A stretch of DNA of 60,000 nt from Phoronis australis. Lineage: Eukaryota; Phoronida; Phoronidae. How positions within the stretch are numbered: the first letter of the stretch is position 1; every line of letters begins with the position of its first letter. Under the pieces are notes generated by a model. It was not told the origin of the DNA. It worked only from the letters and a program-made list of their open reading frames with translations, and made no database searches. The DNA is taken from the NCBI GenBank assembly GCA_002633005.1, contig NMRA01000034.1, positions 707,766-767,765 of the forward strand, in the 5' to 3' direction. Positions 48,501-57,579 of the stretch are shown here, piece by piece. A program made the position numbers and the translations under genes.

Positions 48501-51500
48501 GTCATGTGTATCATGCCATCAGCTAAAACGAGAACACAATGTTCTTACCCCTTTAAACTACAATTCATGCTTACACTAGAATGCTTGCTGTAAGACATAT
48601 GACGGTGGATCTTTCAGTAAACAGAGAAGTACTGGTGTCTGGTTTCTGTTGCAGGCATTTCTTGAAGCATCTGTTAACATCCGGACAGTTGCTTCACTTG
48701 GCTTGGAGAAGCATTTCATCTCTGAATTCACAAGTCGCCTGGACAAGCCTCACAAGTAGGTTAGCTTGGATTCTAAACAGTTGCATTTGTGTGAATTTTC
48801 TTGTTGTTCATTTGACTTTCCAGCATTGCTTTGCTGAAGGCTGGGTATAAATTATTTTACGATTAGAAATCCTGAATGAACTGTAAGGTGTGCCAGATTC
48901 TTGTTAAATGAAACAAATGTCGTTACCTGTACAGAAGACATTCCTACTCGCCACGCTACGATTCACAGCTGTCTGGTCAATTATTCAACATATGCTTATA
49001 CATTGCTTATTAACAGCCAGATTATGTATTAAAACTTGATATGCTTTTGAACCTTAATTTGCCAGTGTTGAGTTGCTACTAGTTCATGGGAAGGGAACTG
49101 TAAACTTGTCAGCACTGTGTCCGTTTCCTGTAAGAAGACATGACGTGGACGAAGATTCCTACATAGAAAAAGCAATCCGTGTTTGTCTGTATTAACGGAG
49201 GGTGCTTTGTGAAGCTCAAAAATCAAAAGTTGGGGTGGGCATTAATCTGAGTGTGGACTTTGAATTTGTTTGGGAACTCCGGGGATGGATGCTGGTCCAA
49301 ATGATCCATCATGTTGAGACCCAGGGAGCTGTTTATGTCAGACTTTATAGGCAAGGTAAATAATAAGTTATAGAATGTCTAAAATTCGCACTTTTAAAGA
49401 ACTCTTGATCGTACTAATTGGGATTGGTCTGTGAACCAAGCATGGCTATTAAAAAGTGTAATTTTTTTGAATTTTCAGAGCTGGACATTAATCAGTGCTG
49501 AGGGTTATGTATCTAGACATGGGGGTTTACAGGGACAAGTATACAAATACTGGCATTTTAATTAATTTGCGTAAGTTAGAATAGTTTGACGTGCAATCCC
49601 TCAAGATAGCCTTGTATTGTTTTGCAGAGAAAACATGCGTAAGCTGCACTTCTTCGGCCTGGCCTATGGCTTCACTCAGAGTAACATGTTCTTCGCACAG
49701 GCAGCCATATTTTCTTACGGTGCTTATCTGGTGTCACTGAGTGCCACTGACCCAGACATCAACATCAAATTTGAAGACGTGATGAAGTGAGTGCTACTTT
49801 ATGGGCATTAATTATGATCATGGTTTTAGAAATTGTGGTCATTCGCAACAAGCCTGTGAAAATTTATATTTCGACAGTTGTTTTTGTCTTGATATTGGTG
49901 TGGTTTTACTAATTGTTGTCACCAGCTCATAATTTGCTACTGACACGTTAGGTATTGTTGTGGCCCCAGCTAGTTTCTTTATTATTCTGCACAGTGGGTT
50001 TGCACAAGGAAAATATTTCAGAAATGTCAATGTAGCTTCTTATTTGAGAGGTAATTTTAAAAAAGGTGTCAATTAGTCTATTAGACATAAACAATAGTAA
50101 ACTGTTGTTTATTTCAGTGCACTGTCGTTTTTGTGTTAACTTACTCGCTAAAATTATAAAAAATATATTCTTACAATATTAATCCAGGTGTGGAACATTT
50201 CCATGAAATTTCAGCTGTGGTGATAAACTGAAGTCTTGGACCAGTATACACAAAGCCCACTGTACACATGCCCAGACCCATGCACCTAAACTCCACACAT
50301 TTGACAAGAAAGCTACATGATACCTTGCTACCAAACTCCAGTCCTGAATTACATTCCTCAAGTGCACTGCAGTCACTCTTTTTACTCATAATCAAACTCA
50401 AAATTATTTTTACTTTTATGTGAGAACTGTCTATTATTTTGTACAAGTACATTCATTGTTTACAATAGAGTTTGTAGTACAGGTTCACTCTTGATGACCC
50501 ATAGATTCGAACTGCAAACTATCAAAAACTCAAGGTTTGGAGTTCATAAACGTTTTTATAGTTTTAATGTTGTAGTCCTCAAGTGCAAACTAGATATCCA
50601 ATGCATGTAAACCATAATGTACTTGAGCGACAAATAATGGATGATTATCTTGAATTTACACAAAAATGAAACGGAAAATTATCAATGATTTCGAGTGCAA
50701 AGCTTAGATCCCAGGCTCTGGTGAGGAATCTGGTCCCTGGGACAGGAGTTTTTGGCGGCCGTGTAGAGTTTAGCGTCGTGAGTCATGAGGCATGTACCAG
50801 GGATTTGCTGACTGCTGGTCTGGGACTTTGGGTGTAGGTGATGAAAGCTGAAATTTGGAAGTGTTGTCATATATGTTTCCAACCCCTGTTTAGAGATTCT
50901 GTTTTACTTGTCCAAAAGTTCTAATGTTTAGTGTTATTGACTAATAAGAATTATTGTGATGATGGGTAGGTTATGGCACTTCTACACATGGGGCCGTGGG
51001 TCACTTATAGCCAATTGTGAGGTTATTGTGACTGTTTTAGCAAGCAACTGTGTTTGAAACCTTGCTTGTGTGCATTTTGTTTGGCTTTTTGAAAAAGAGG
51101 TCAAAACCTTGGCCGAAATTGTTGCGGGCAGATGCTTTTTCTGTGACTGATGAGGCGTAGATTTCAGAATCAGTCTGAGTACAGAACCAACTATGCCTCT
51201 CTTGGCCTAATGTGGTGGTTGTTTTTATTTCAGAGTCTTTTCCTGTATTATCTTTGGTGCTATGGGCTTAGGCAGGGCGAGCTCATTCGCCGCAGACTAC
51301 GGCAAGGCCAAGGCTGCTGCGGCACGCATGTTTCAATTGTTTGACAGGGTGCCTGAAATAGACAATTTTAACAAGGAGGGTGAATGCCCTGTAAGTCCTT
51401 ATTTCGTATTTTGTTGCAGTAAAAGTGATTTGTTGAATTAGGTTTGCACAATATGCGTAGAAAATGCAGTGTCTGTGAATTGCCCACAATGACTCTTCAT

Positions 51501-54500
51501 TTTGGAGATGATGGCATCTACCAGTTTTAAGGAGATTCCAACAAGTACTGTGCTTGTTAGGTCATTTTGCATTACTTTTGTTTTTGTATCTGCTAAATCT
51601 CATCGATTGTCCATAATAAAAAAGAACTATACCTGAGCTTTTAACTGTTGCGTGACTCGTTGTGTGCACGTGTCCACGTGTATTGCTTTGTAGAAAATAT
51701 TGAAACATTCTCTTTTTTTGTCAACTCTGACTGTTGCAGATATCTCTTGTTGTCTCCTTATACCTTACATGGAACTGATCAGCTGCCCAAGAATAGTACC
51801 ATTTGTAGTGTACTGTGGGTCCATGTAAACGCTTCATGTTGCTCTTGTTTTTGAAAACTGCTGTATGTGTTACTTCTTGTTTTGAAATAATGTTGGGAAT
51901 GAATGTCTGCGTGAAGTTTAATGAGGGCTCACGAATTGTTGTCAGTTGAATATTTTATGTCGAATTGAACAGGGGTTACGAACCTGAATTTTTATTAAGT
52001 CAAACTGCGGGTAAATGTTCGCCAAACTAACGAGGGCAATGCACAGTTATTGATATGCTCCCACATGGTGCCTCAGTTATGCATACTGTTTGGGATGCTA
52101 ACAGTAATGTTTTTTGGAATACAATGAACCATTTGCTTCATCAATGACCACAAGTAACTGTGTCACGACTGTACTTGAATTTCAATAATTTACACCTTTT
52201 TCAGGAATCTTATACTGCCTCCCTCGAGTTCCGTGATGTGTGTTTTGTCTATCCTACCCGTCCCGAGGTCAAAGTACTCCGTGGACTTAATATCAGTGTC
52301 AACCCGGGTGAAACCCTGGCTCTGGTTGGTAGTTCGGGCTGCGGTAAATCTACAACAGTGCAGCTGTTGGAGCGATTTTATGACCCACTAGAGGGACATG
52401 TGGTATGTACTGCTTCAGAGTGAAGTTGGCGATGTTTGAATGTTTGCTTATTGCATGGTCTTTGACTCTTTTTATTCTTGGAAAAAAATTATCCTAAATC
52501 TAACTTTTCACTTGGAATTCAATTTCAGAACCTAAACAGCTAACAATTATCACTTTTAGTTCATTGTATATCAACTTATTTTTAGCTAGCGTTTAATTGC
52601 TATTAAGTCTCTGTTAATGCAGTAACTACACTGTCATACAAAAGGACTTTAGATGGGCTTTACTGATTAACAGGCTTCTTGATGACAGCAGCTCTTGTAC
52701 AAATCTATTGGTAAAGTACACGCTGCTGTGAAACAGGTCAAGCTTCTAATCACATGTATTATTCCGACGTCTGTTCCAGATGTTGGACAACAGAGACATC
52801 CAGAGTCTCAACCTGAGCTGGCTGAGACAGCAGATTGGGCTGGTGCTTCAGGAGCCCATCTTGTTTGACCGAACGATACGTGAGAACATAGAGTATGGAG
52901 ATAATGAACGGGAGGTCTCTGTGGATGAGGTTATTGAGGCGGCACGTCGTGCCAACATTCACAACTTCATCGAGTCCCTGCCTTTGGTAAGTGGTCTGGG
53001 TAGAAATATTGAAGATGGTGGAAATGAACAGTTGTAGTTTCCAAGAAAACTTGATATTTCGTCTTATCAAAAATTGCCGACATGTTGAAGTAAGAATTTA
53101 AGCATAACTTCGAGGAAACTTTTCTGACTACTACACTGTTTTGTAATCTATTGTTGCTAGTAGACAGGATGAACTGGTGAAAAGAAACTTAAAAGCAAAA
53201 AAGGAAGACCACTGAAATTGACTAATTGATTGTAACAATAGGTAACATTTCCTCAGTACTAAGCTGGTAAGTAACTGAAAATGAATTCTCTTAAGCTCAT
53301 AAGATTAGTCTCATTATCATATTCCTTATCATGAGATTTGATTTCCATTATCAACAAGAACATCGGAACTATCAGCTACCAATTAAATTGTTAAAGAGTT
53401 GGTGTAGCCAATCCCTAAAATTGCCAATTCAAAATTAGCGCATGTAGCCATTGCCCGAGACTTGAGTTACGTTGAGTGCGTTGGGTAAAATTTAGCATTG
53501 ACCTCTAAATTATGGCAAAATTCCCCATTATGTTTCCATTTATGCAGTGGACCATAAAATATGTGCACGATTCAGTTGGTATCTGGCAAAAGAATTATTT
53601 TTGACGTTACATTTGTTTCAACAGAAATGAGCGTGCTTCGACAGTGAGAAGTGAAAAAATAAAACATCTTACCTATTAAGAACCTGGTCCTTCTCTGAAC
53701 AGTGAGGTTAGGGTGAGGGAGAAACAATATTTTAAGAGCAGCACCATCTGCAGAGATGAATTTTCAAAATTTTCTGCATTCATACAGTATTTATAGGGAA
53801 CTTCCAGGAATTTTGGATGTTTTCGTAAATGGTAAAGCTGAAAACGATTGATTACATATTAATTGGATACTCCCTTGTGAAAGTACTTGGAATTTCCAAT
53901 TTTGGATACCAGAAGATTTGTTGCTCATCTTTACTGTGTTAGCCTATATGTAAATTCGTTGTTTTTTGTCGTCTATTTTGACAGCATAATTGTTAATCAG
54001 TTGCGAAATGTCTTGTGGCAAATTACAGGTGACCCCTGAACTATTTCTTGGTCATTATACTCGAGGGAATCCTTTTATAAATGGCTTTATCCGACTCGTC
54101 ATTGAAACTAGCTTTGTATATTTTGTGCTTGTTTTCAAAGTTTGTCACTGCATTTTGTCCCATTTTGCCTGAACATTGCGTTTATCGTATATAGACTTCT
54201 ATTCACATTATTGTCATTCGTCTGGCAGTTGCTTGCCAGTTTCAGAGGGAAAATGCACTTGGGAGGGGACAGCTGGTGAAAGTTTGCGTTGCAGCATATC
54301 CATTATTGTTGGTGTTAGAGTGTGGAGAGCAGTTTCAGATGTAGCACTCAAACAGCCATGTCTGCATTTTGATATCCAAATGTATGACTTAATCACGCGT
54401 CAATTTTAAAGCCTTATGACTGAAAGGATTTCAACAATAACAGTGAAAACTGGAAACTGTAGATGCCAAATATTTGACCGTTTGAATTTTTTTACAAAGG

Positions 54501-56912
54501 TTGCTAAAAATTGCGTCTACTGAAGTTACTGAATCTAAAACCTTTTGTGAGCCCCTATGATAAAAAAATCTGCACCCTAATCATCACAACTGCTCCCCCT
54601 TGAGGTTCCCCTGTTGCAATAAGGCGGAGCCCTTAATTTGCTAGAGGCCCCAAGCTGTAGTTTAGTTAGCTTAATGGATAATCCAACATTGCCTTGCGGA
54701 TGTTTGTTACAGGGCTATGAGACGCGTGTGGGAGACAAGGGGACACAACTCTCAGGTGGCCAGAAGCAGCGTGTTGCCATTGCACGCGCCTTATTACGCA
54801 ACCCCAAAGTATTATTATTGGATGAAGCTACAAGTGCCCTTGACACCGAGAGTGAGAAGGTGGGTTGTTTCGTTTTCTATATCTCTTGAATAAGTGGGGG
54901 GTTCCCATAAGTTCATACTCATCATGGTGGATTAAAAATCCACATTTGGCAAAAATTTTGTTTTGTGGACCAGTCATCTCTGTGCCACAGTACATGCAAT
55001 CAAAACGGACAATAGTTGCCCGTTCATGGCTTGGTGTCTAATTGTTGCTCTGGAAATTGAACACGAAATTGTTCCTACCATGCAGCCTTCTTACGATGGT
55101 TTGGTGCAAATGTTAAATAAATGTTTGCTATTGTTCATGTGTGATTTTATAGCCCAAGTCTGCACTTGAGTAAGAACTCAAATCTTGAGTAGAAATGCAA
55201 GATTTTAAGTTAAAAGGCGTTCTCCCGTTCAGTGGCTTTACCAGACGTAGAGGGTTGTGAGCGTGTGATAACATCTAGCTCCTTTGGTAACTGCCACGCA
55301 CTGGTTTGACAACAGGCAGGCTAATTATCTACCAGGCTTATTACAGATCAGGTGTGAACACAGTCAAACCCAAAGCGAACTGGTACGTTCGGAAAGAATA
55401 GATTGTGGTAACTTCGGTTATAGGTGGGCGATTTTGGCGATTCAAAAACTCAATATCATCAGTATTTGACGAGCAATTCAGAAATGCTATTGCTTTATGT
55501 TCAAATATGTTATAACTTAACTTTTATTTTTAACAGCACAGCTCAATCAGGCTAGGTATGATCTTATTGGAGATTAGAGCAATTATCGAACAAAAGAGAG
55601 CTGGCCCTTCATCCATCAATGCCAGAATGGAGTTAATCAGTCGTGTAAGATATTAGCTACAGAGGTACACTTCCCAACTTGTTGTTGGGCTATAGAATCG
55701 AACAAGTTGTGGTCAATGGGAAAACGCCGTAATGTTGAACTTATAACTTTAATGCTCAGGTCATCAAGTGCAAACTAGGATTTTACAGTCATCAACGAAT
55801 TTCATTCAAAGAATAATAGACTGGTATTGTGAATTCACATAAGATCGGAAAATTGCTAAAAATAATAAAGTTGGATTTCGAGTGCAAAGATTATACCCTG
55901 GGCCCTGATTGTTTGTGTAATAGATTTTCTTGTGACTGGCTCAGGGATTTGTTTCTTTCTGAGAGATGAAATTTATCACGTCATTTGTAATGTGCATTCT
56001 TATGTCACGCACACTTAAGTGGCTGCAGACCCGCGTTCTCAGCTTGATCCGTTCTCACATAAGAACTGTTGCCGCATACGACAGTTCATTAGTTCTCGAG
56101 ATTATGTTTGTTGAATGAAATGAGACGTCATGACAAGTCAACTTGTAGAGCCAGGTCTCAAGTAGCAACGAACTGTCAATTAGTACTTCCAAGACAAGAA
56201 ATCCCAATATTTTGACCAAGGAGCAGTTCTTGGCCATTTTTATGTTGGCAAGTGTTCTGAATCAATTTTTTATCATGGAAGCAGGTTTATTGCCGCTTTA
56301 AGTTTCTGTGTGCTCTTGACGGGCATGTTTTGTGCAAAATGCTACTTAAGACAAAGTTACTATACCAGACTGTTGAACTTTCATTCTGCGGTTCAGTTTC
56401 TGTTCCTGACAGCAACGATACTGAAAATAAGTAGCGATATGACTGTGCTCCATTGTTAAGTACTCCAGGTAACCTATTGTCTGCGACCACAACTCAGGCC
56501 AATTATCCAACACTGTTGTCTTGTAAGAGTTACCTTAAACCAAACTTAATCAGTCACACATGGTTTAGGGGCCAAAGGCTGGACAACTTTCTTGTTGATA
56601 AGCTGAAGACAACAAGTATCGCTGATCGAGTGACAGTGGAAATTACTTTAATTTTTATTTCCCGTCTTGCTGTAAATGCAGATTGTACAAGAAGCTCTCG
56701 ACAAAGCGAGAGCCGGAAGGACATCCATTGTTATTGCCCACCGCCTGTCGACGATTCAGAGTGCGGACAAGATAGCAGTCATCTTTAATGGCCGGGTGGT
56801 TGAACAGGGAACTCATCAAAGTCTGATGAAGGCAGAGGGTTTCTACCACAGTCTGCAGACAGTGCAGGAAGGATCACACGAGAAACTGGACGGGCCAACA
56901 TCTGAATTATAG
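30360..56912 (+). CDS. ABCB1: ABCB1-like multidrug resistance protein (P-glycoprotein), 24 exons, 5' end missing
   Basis: A full-length ABC exporter in the ABCB subfamily (MDR/P-glycoprotein; BSEP-like not excluded). By family knowledge it sits in the plasma membrane and uses ATP to expel amphipathic compounds. Exon phases close to 3855 nt: 1284 residues plus TAG. Residue numbers here count from the first visible residue. TMD1 is ~1-358, with three N-x-T sequons in the first extracellular loop (N54, N65, N77). NBD1 is ~359-620: Walker A ~414-421, Q462, LSGGQ 518-522, D542/E543, H574. The linker is ~621-679, TMD2 ~680-1024, and NBD2 ~1025-1284: Walker A ~1066-1073, Q1114, LSGGQ 1172-1176, D1196/E1197, H1228. 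Every catalytic residue is present in both halves. The start codon exon is not identified: the frame has a stop (TAA 30345-30347) just before the first acceptor. Confidence 0.95.
30830..31090 (+). repeat. Dispersed repeat with B-box-like motif (copy 2)
   Basis: Counterpart of 2890-3190: TTGTCTGCCAG, CTGAAATCGAGGCTGGTG and CAGGTTCAGTTTCACGCTGAG in the same order. It lies in the intron, ending ~30 nt before the exon 2 acceptor. Confidence 0.55.
31124..31227 (+). CDS. ABCB1: Transporter exon 2: loop 1 end, start of TM2
   Basis: Acceptor TTCGTTGTAG; encodes [17 protein letters not shown] and [10 protein letters not shown], with the third loop sequon (N77). Donor TAG|GTATGA. Confidence 0.93.
31372..31418 (+). 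repeat. Intronic hairpin before exon 3
   Basis: Arms TTGAATATAAGGCCATGG (31372-31389) and 31401-31418 pair with one mismatch around an 11 nt loop. The stem ends 34 nt before the exon 3 acceptor, in a 225 nt intron, so it covers the likely branch-point zone. Confidence 0.85.
31453..31624 (+). CDS. ABCB1: Transporter exon 3: TM2 and first intracellular loop
   Basis: [16 protein letters not shown], then the [10 protein letters not shown] and [11 protein letters not shown] motifs typical of intracellular loop 1. Donor GA|GTGAGT within an Asp codon. Confidence 0.95.
31905..32076 (+). CDS. ABCB1: Transporter exon 4: TM3 and TM4
   Basis: Begins [14 protein letters not shown] (the conserved D-D-x-x-K-I-x-x-G-I-G-x-K stretch), followed by two hydrophobic helices around FGWELSL. 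Donor AGG|GTAAGC, phase 0. Confidence 0.95.
33118..33242 (+). CDS. ABCB1: Transporter exon 5: second intracellular loop
   Basis: Encodes [20 protein letters not shown] and [11 protein letters not shown], the coupling-helix region of loop 2. Donor AG|GTATGG. The exon's last ~12 bases and the donor are repeated twice downstream (see 33231-33425), but only this donor keeps frame with exon 6. Confidence 0.95.
33231..33425 (+). repeat. Three 65 bp tandem units that copy the exon 5 splice donor
   Basis: GTGTGATAG|GTATGG (33243), GTGATAG|GTTGCG (33308) and GTTAGAG|GTAGGG (33373) are exactly 65 bp apart, each followed by GTTGGAGGCA/GTTGAAGGCA and, in units 2 and 3, AAGAGGCTGGAARGGTGCGTTGTC. Unit 1 straddles the exon 5 / intron boundary. 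Confidence 0.9.
34111..34288 (+). CDS. ABCB1: Transporter exon 6: TM5 and outer loop
   Basis: [17 protein letters not shown] leads into [17 protein letters not shown] (TM5) and the short extracellular turn before TM6. Donor ACG|GTGAGA, phase 0. Confidence 0.95.
34423..34922 (+). mobile_element. Intronic MITE, copy 1
   Basis: About 500 bp matching 55216-55728 in the opposite orientation over nearly its full length. Shared blocks include GTAGCCCAACAACAAGTTGG, GATAATTGCTCTAATCTCC and GCTAGATGTTATCACACGC. The ends are diverged versions of the GGCGTTYTCCCRTT repeats seen intact in the other copy. Confidence 0.85.
35549..35662 (+). CDS. ABCB1: Transporter exon 7: TM6
   Basis: [20 protein letters not shown], then [14 protein letters not shown] leading to the NBD. 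Phase 0 at both ends. Confidence 0.95.
36364..36474 (+). CDS. ABCB1: Transporter exon 8: NBD1 start
   Basis: Contains [18 protein letters not shown]; the Tyr is the A-loop aromatic residue that stacks on adenine (F-x-Y-P-x-R-P consensus). Preceded by a charged connector [19 protein letters not shown]. Confidence 0.95.
37063..37188 (+). CDS. ABCB1: Transporter exon 9: NBD1 Walker A
   Basis: Walker [10 protein letters not shown] with lysine at residue 420 of the visible protein, then [14 protein letters not shown]. Donor GAG|GTAAGT. Confidence 0.96.
38322..38525 (+). CDS. ABCB1: Transporter exon 10: NBD1 Q-loop
   Basis: [20 protein letters not shown] contains the Q-loop Gln that contacts Mg and the coupling helices, followed by [11 protein letters not shown] and the helical subdomain. 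Phase 0. Confidence 0.96.
39406..39576 (+). CDS. ABCB1: Transporter exon 11: NBD1 signature and Walker B
   Basis: LSGGQKQR signature, then [13 protein letters not shown] (Walker B, catalytic Glu, D-loop). The acceptor ATTTTATTAAG is weaker than others in the gene but the frame and homology are unambiguous. Confidence 0.96.
39879..40053 (+). CDS. ABCB1: Transporter exon 12: NBD1 H-loop and end
   Basis: [10 protein letters not shown] provides the switch His; ends LVTSQTDSS plus one base before GTAAGT. The 3183 nt intron that follows is the largest in the visible gene and is packed with repeats. Confidence 0.95.
40944..40952 (+). CDS. ABCB1: Candidate 9 nt in-frame microexon (linker)
   Basis: AAAACAAAA lies between a good acceptor (TTTTTGTGTTTTTGTAG) and a consensus donor (GTAAGTG). 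Inclusion between exons 12 and 13 would keep frame and add three residues (N-K-K) to the linker. Its first five bases equal those of exon 13. Skipping also gives an intact protein, so this is optional at best and unproven. Confidence 0.35.
41128..41586. mobile_element. Palindromic TTAA transposon with ~170 bp inverted arms
   Basis: Arms 41128-41299 and 41416-41586 are reverse complements with about one difference; the spacer is 116 bp with an N at 41415. The outermost transposon bases AGGCGAAGGCAACC are flanked on both sides by TTAA (41129-41132 and 41582-41585), the target site of Kolobok and piggyBac elements. The spacer has ATG (41398) opening MPHCC-x-KRNWRKC into the right arm, a THAP-like opening, and Kolobok transposases carry THAP domains. 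An 8 bp direct repeat TGAATTTT also lies just outside both ends (41118, 41588). Confidence 0.8.
41650..41912. mobile_element. Second TTAA-flanked small element
   Basis: TTAA (41646-41649) + GGTTATGTAGGACC at the left; the right end read inward is GGTTACATACGGAG next to TTAA (41913-41916). Short imperfect terminal repeats; 263 bp. A truncated relative is at 18336-18575. Confidence 0.65.
42031..42560 (+). repeat. Dispersed repeat R, copy 3 (long)
   Basis: Starts with the R block (AAACCTGTGCTTTCTGTC) and continues through TTTTTACTCAAAATCAAACTC, a TTGCACTTGATGAC block, ACTCGAGTTTGTAACTAGG and ATCCTGGCCCTGG. These blocks recur at 50320-50770 and 55100-55930. Confidence 0.6.
42940..43080 (+). repeat. 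Dispersed repeat R, copy 4 (partial)
   Basis: TAAACCTGCATTCTGTCC..AAAGTTTTGACTT at 42951-42990 followed by a TTGTTCCTTGCTCAAATGAG block related to the other copies. Confidence 0.5.
43237..43412 (+). CDS. ABCB1: Transporter exon 13: linker between halves
   Basis: Acceptor TTTTTATGCAG; with the leftover G of exon 12 it reads [15 protein letters not shown], then a Ser/Asn/Arg-rich segment with [10 protein letters not shown] and [12 protein letters not shown] fits a basophilic kinase site; linker phosphorylation is known in vertebrate P-glycoprotein, its occurrence here is inference. Confidence 0.93.
43790..44280. other. CpG island inside intron 13 with exon-like frames
   Basis: About 38 CpGs counted by eye in 490 bp, against few in the flanks. 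On + strand CTATCCCAG|44057-44136|GTAAGA is an 80 nt frame containing [19 protein letters not shown]. On the minus strand an ATG at about 44033 opens [15 protein letters not shown] and ends at GGG|GTGAGTG. The neighbouring repeated motif TTCCGCGGAAA appears several times. Neither frame is recognised. It may be a nested gene's first exon, a captured promoter or a transposon. Confidence 0.45.
44410..44770 (+). repeat. Dispersed repeat S, copy 2
   Basis: Counterpart of 15590-15880; ends GCCAAATTTGGTCATGACC about 70 nt before the exon 14 acceptor. Confidence 0.6.
44839..44985 (+). CDS. ABCB1: Transporter exon 14: TM7
   Basis: [20 protein letters not shown] precedes [19 protein letters not shown] (TM7), mirroring exon 1 of the first half. 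Phase 0 both ends. Confidence 0.95.
45013..45172 (+). repeat. Two-copy tandem repeat, 78-80 bp period
   Basis: TAAACTCATTTGAYATYTT and GCYAGCTGTACC recur 78 bp apart, starting 45025 and 45103. Confidence 0.75.
45490..45672 (+). CDS. ABCB1: Transporter exon 15: TM8
   Basis: [20 protein letters not shown], then [20 protein letters not shown], the intracellular loop 3 entry. Phase 0. Confidence 0.95.
46391..46474 (+). CDS. ABCB1: Transporter exon 16: intracellular loop 3
   Basis: [20 protein letters not shown] followed by TDASSVQG, the conserved W-F-D and T-R-L-A-x-D-A motifs. Confidence 0.95.
47306..47509 (+). CDS. ABCB1: Transporter exon 17: TM9 and TM10
   Basis: Two helices around [20 protein letters not shown], then loop 4 with [12 protein letters not shown]. 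Phase 0. Confidence 0.95.
48655..48755 (+). CDS. ABCB1: Transporter exon 18: intracellular loop 4
   Basis: [20 protein letters not shown], the second coupling-helix region (N-I-R-T-V-A-S-L). Donor AA|GTAGGT splits a Lys codon. Confidence 0.95.
49628..49786 (+). CDS. ABCB1: Transporter exon 19: TM11
   Basis: [20 protein letters not shown] and FSYGAYLV form TM11; then a loop [16 protein letters not shown]. Donor AA|GTGAGT. Confidence 0.95.
50320..50770 (+). repeat. Dispersed repeat R, copy 5
   Basis: Contains TTTTTACTCATAATCAAACTC, CTCAAGTGCAAACTAGAT, ATTTCGAGTGCAAAG and ATCCCAGGCTCTGG, blocks shared with 42031-42560 and 55740-55930. Confidence 0.55.
51234..51390 (+). CDS. ABCB1: Transporter exon 20: TM12
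   Basis: [20 protein letters not shown] (TM12), then [20 protein letters not shown] leading to NBD2. Phase 0. Confidence 0.95.
52205..52402 (+). CDS. ABCB1: Transporter exon 21: NBD2 start and Walker A
   Basis: [20 protein letters not shown] with the A-loop Tyr, Walker [10 protein letters not shown] (Lys at visible residue 1072), then [13 protein letters not shown]. This single exon combines what exons 8 and 9 split in the first half. Confidence 0.96.
52780..52986 (+). CDS. ABCB1: Transporter exon 22: NBD2 Q-loop
   Basis: [20 protein letters not shown]; the usual V-S-Q-E-P is V-L-Q-E-P here, leaving the Gln intact. ENIEYGDN follows. The 1726 nt intron after it has no recognised repeat. Confidence 0.96.
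54713..54859 (+). CDS. ABCB1: Transporter exon 23: NBD2 signature and Walker B
   Basis: [19 protein letters not shown], then [18 protein letters not shown]. Donor AAG|GTGGGT. Confidence 0.96.
55100..55930 (+). repeat. Dispersed repeat R, copy 6, interrupted by a MITE
   Basis: The left part (to ~55215, with ACTCAAATCTTGAGTAGAAA) and right part (from ~55740, with TCAAGTGCAAACTAGG and ATTTCGAGTGCAAAG) correspond to adjacent segments of copies at 42031 and 50320. The 55216-55728 MITE therefore inserted later. Confidence 0.5.
55216..55728 (-). mobile_element. Intronic MITE, copy 2 (inverted)
   Basis: Terminal inverted repeats GGCGTTCTCCCGTT (left) and GGCGTTTTCCCATT (right, read inward). The body is the reverse complement of 34423-34922. 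It sits in the last intron. Confidence 0.85.
56682..56912 (+). CDS. ABCB1: Transporter exon 24: NBD2 H-loop and stop
   Basis: [13 protein letters not shown], then [20 protein letters not shown] with the H-loop His, and the C-terminal tail ending DGPTSEL before TAG 56910-56912. Confidence 0.96.
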   Translation: MVQEALDKARAGRTSIVIAHRLSTIQSADKIAVIFNGRVVEQGTHQSLMKAEGFYHSLQTVQEGSHEKLDGPTSEL

Positions 56913-57282
56913 AGGGGTTGACTGTCACGAGTAGTGAACTAGGGTCACAACTGGAGTTAAGTAAGTGCTCGTGCTGTGGCAGTTTGTAGTTTTCAAAAAG
57001 TCTTCTTTGTTGGTAAAATATGAAGCAGAAACTGTCTAGTTTTCAATTGTGTTATTTTTCATCTGGCTCCTTTATTAAGTTTTTGCCACGTATTTGTAGA
57101 TCCTAATTTTCATGAAAGCAAGTTTCATTAGACGATTGTGGATTTGGAAGGTTTTGTAGTGCACCTTTATGGATCAGAATCGAAGTAAAAGTGGAAATTT
57201 TGTTGTTTAAAGTTTCTACATAAGTTCATCAGGATGCCTGGTGTATGAGTAAATACATTTCATGCTTTGCACCTTAAGATAA

Positions 57283-57433
57283 ATTGAAAAAATTACCAGG
57301 AATTGGCTTCTCAAATAACATGGCTGAAGCCTTCATCAGTGTGACATGTTGCCGCTAGGTGTAAGGTATCACACTGATGAAGGCTTCAGTCATTTTATCC
57401 GAGAAGCCGAAATATCTGGTATTTTTTTCAATA
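57283..57433. repeat. Large inverted repeat with hammerhead-like core
   Basis: Arms of about 60 bp (57283-57345 and 57368-57433) share ACTGATGAAGGCTTCAG, GGCTTCTC / GAGAAGCC, a TACCAG block and an A-run. The right arm on the + strand has CTGATGA (57374-57380), GGCTTC..GAAGCC as stem II, then GAAA (57409-57412). The left arm carries the same in reverse but with GAAA lost. Confidence 0.8.
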
Positions 57434-57483
57434 TATTTGGATGCAAAAGATGAAATGCATTTACTTAGTACTTAAGTTGCTTC

Positions 57484-57579
57484 GTCTGCGAGCATTCGTA
57501 GTAATTCATTAACAGTGGGTATATTGCTATTGTCTGCGAGTATTCGTAGTTATTCCTTAACGCTGGGTATATTGCTATA
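57484..57579 (+). repeat. 48 bp tandem duplication
   Basis: GTCTGCGAGYATTCGTAGT..GGGTATATTGCTAT occurs at 57484 and 57532 with a few substitutions. Confidence 0.85.
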
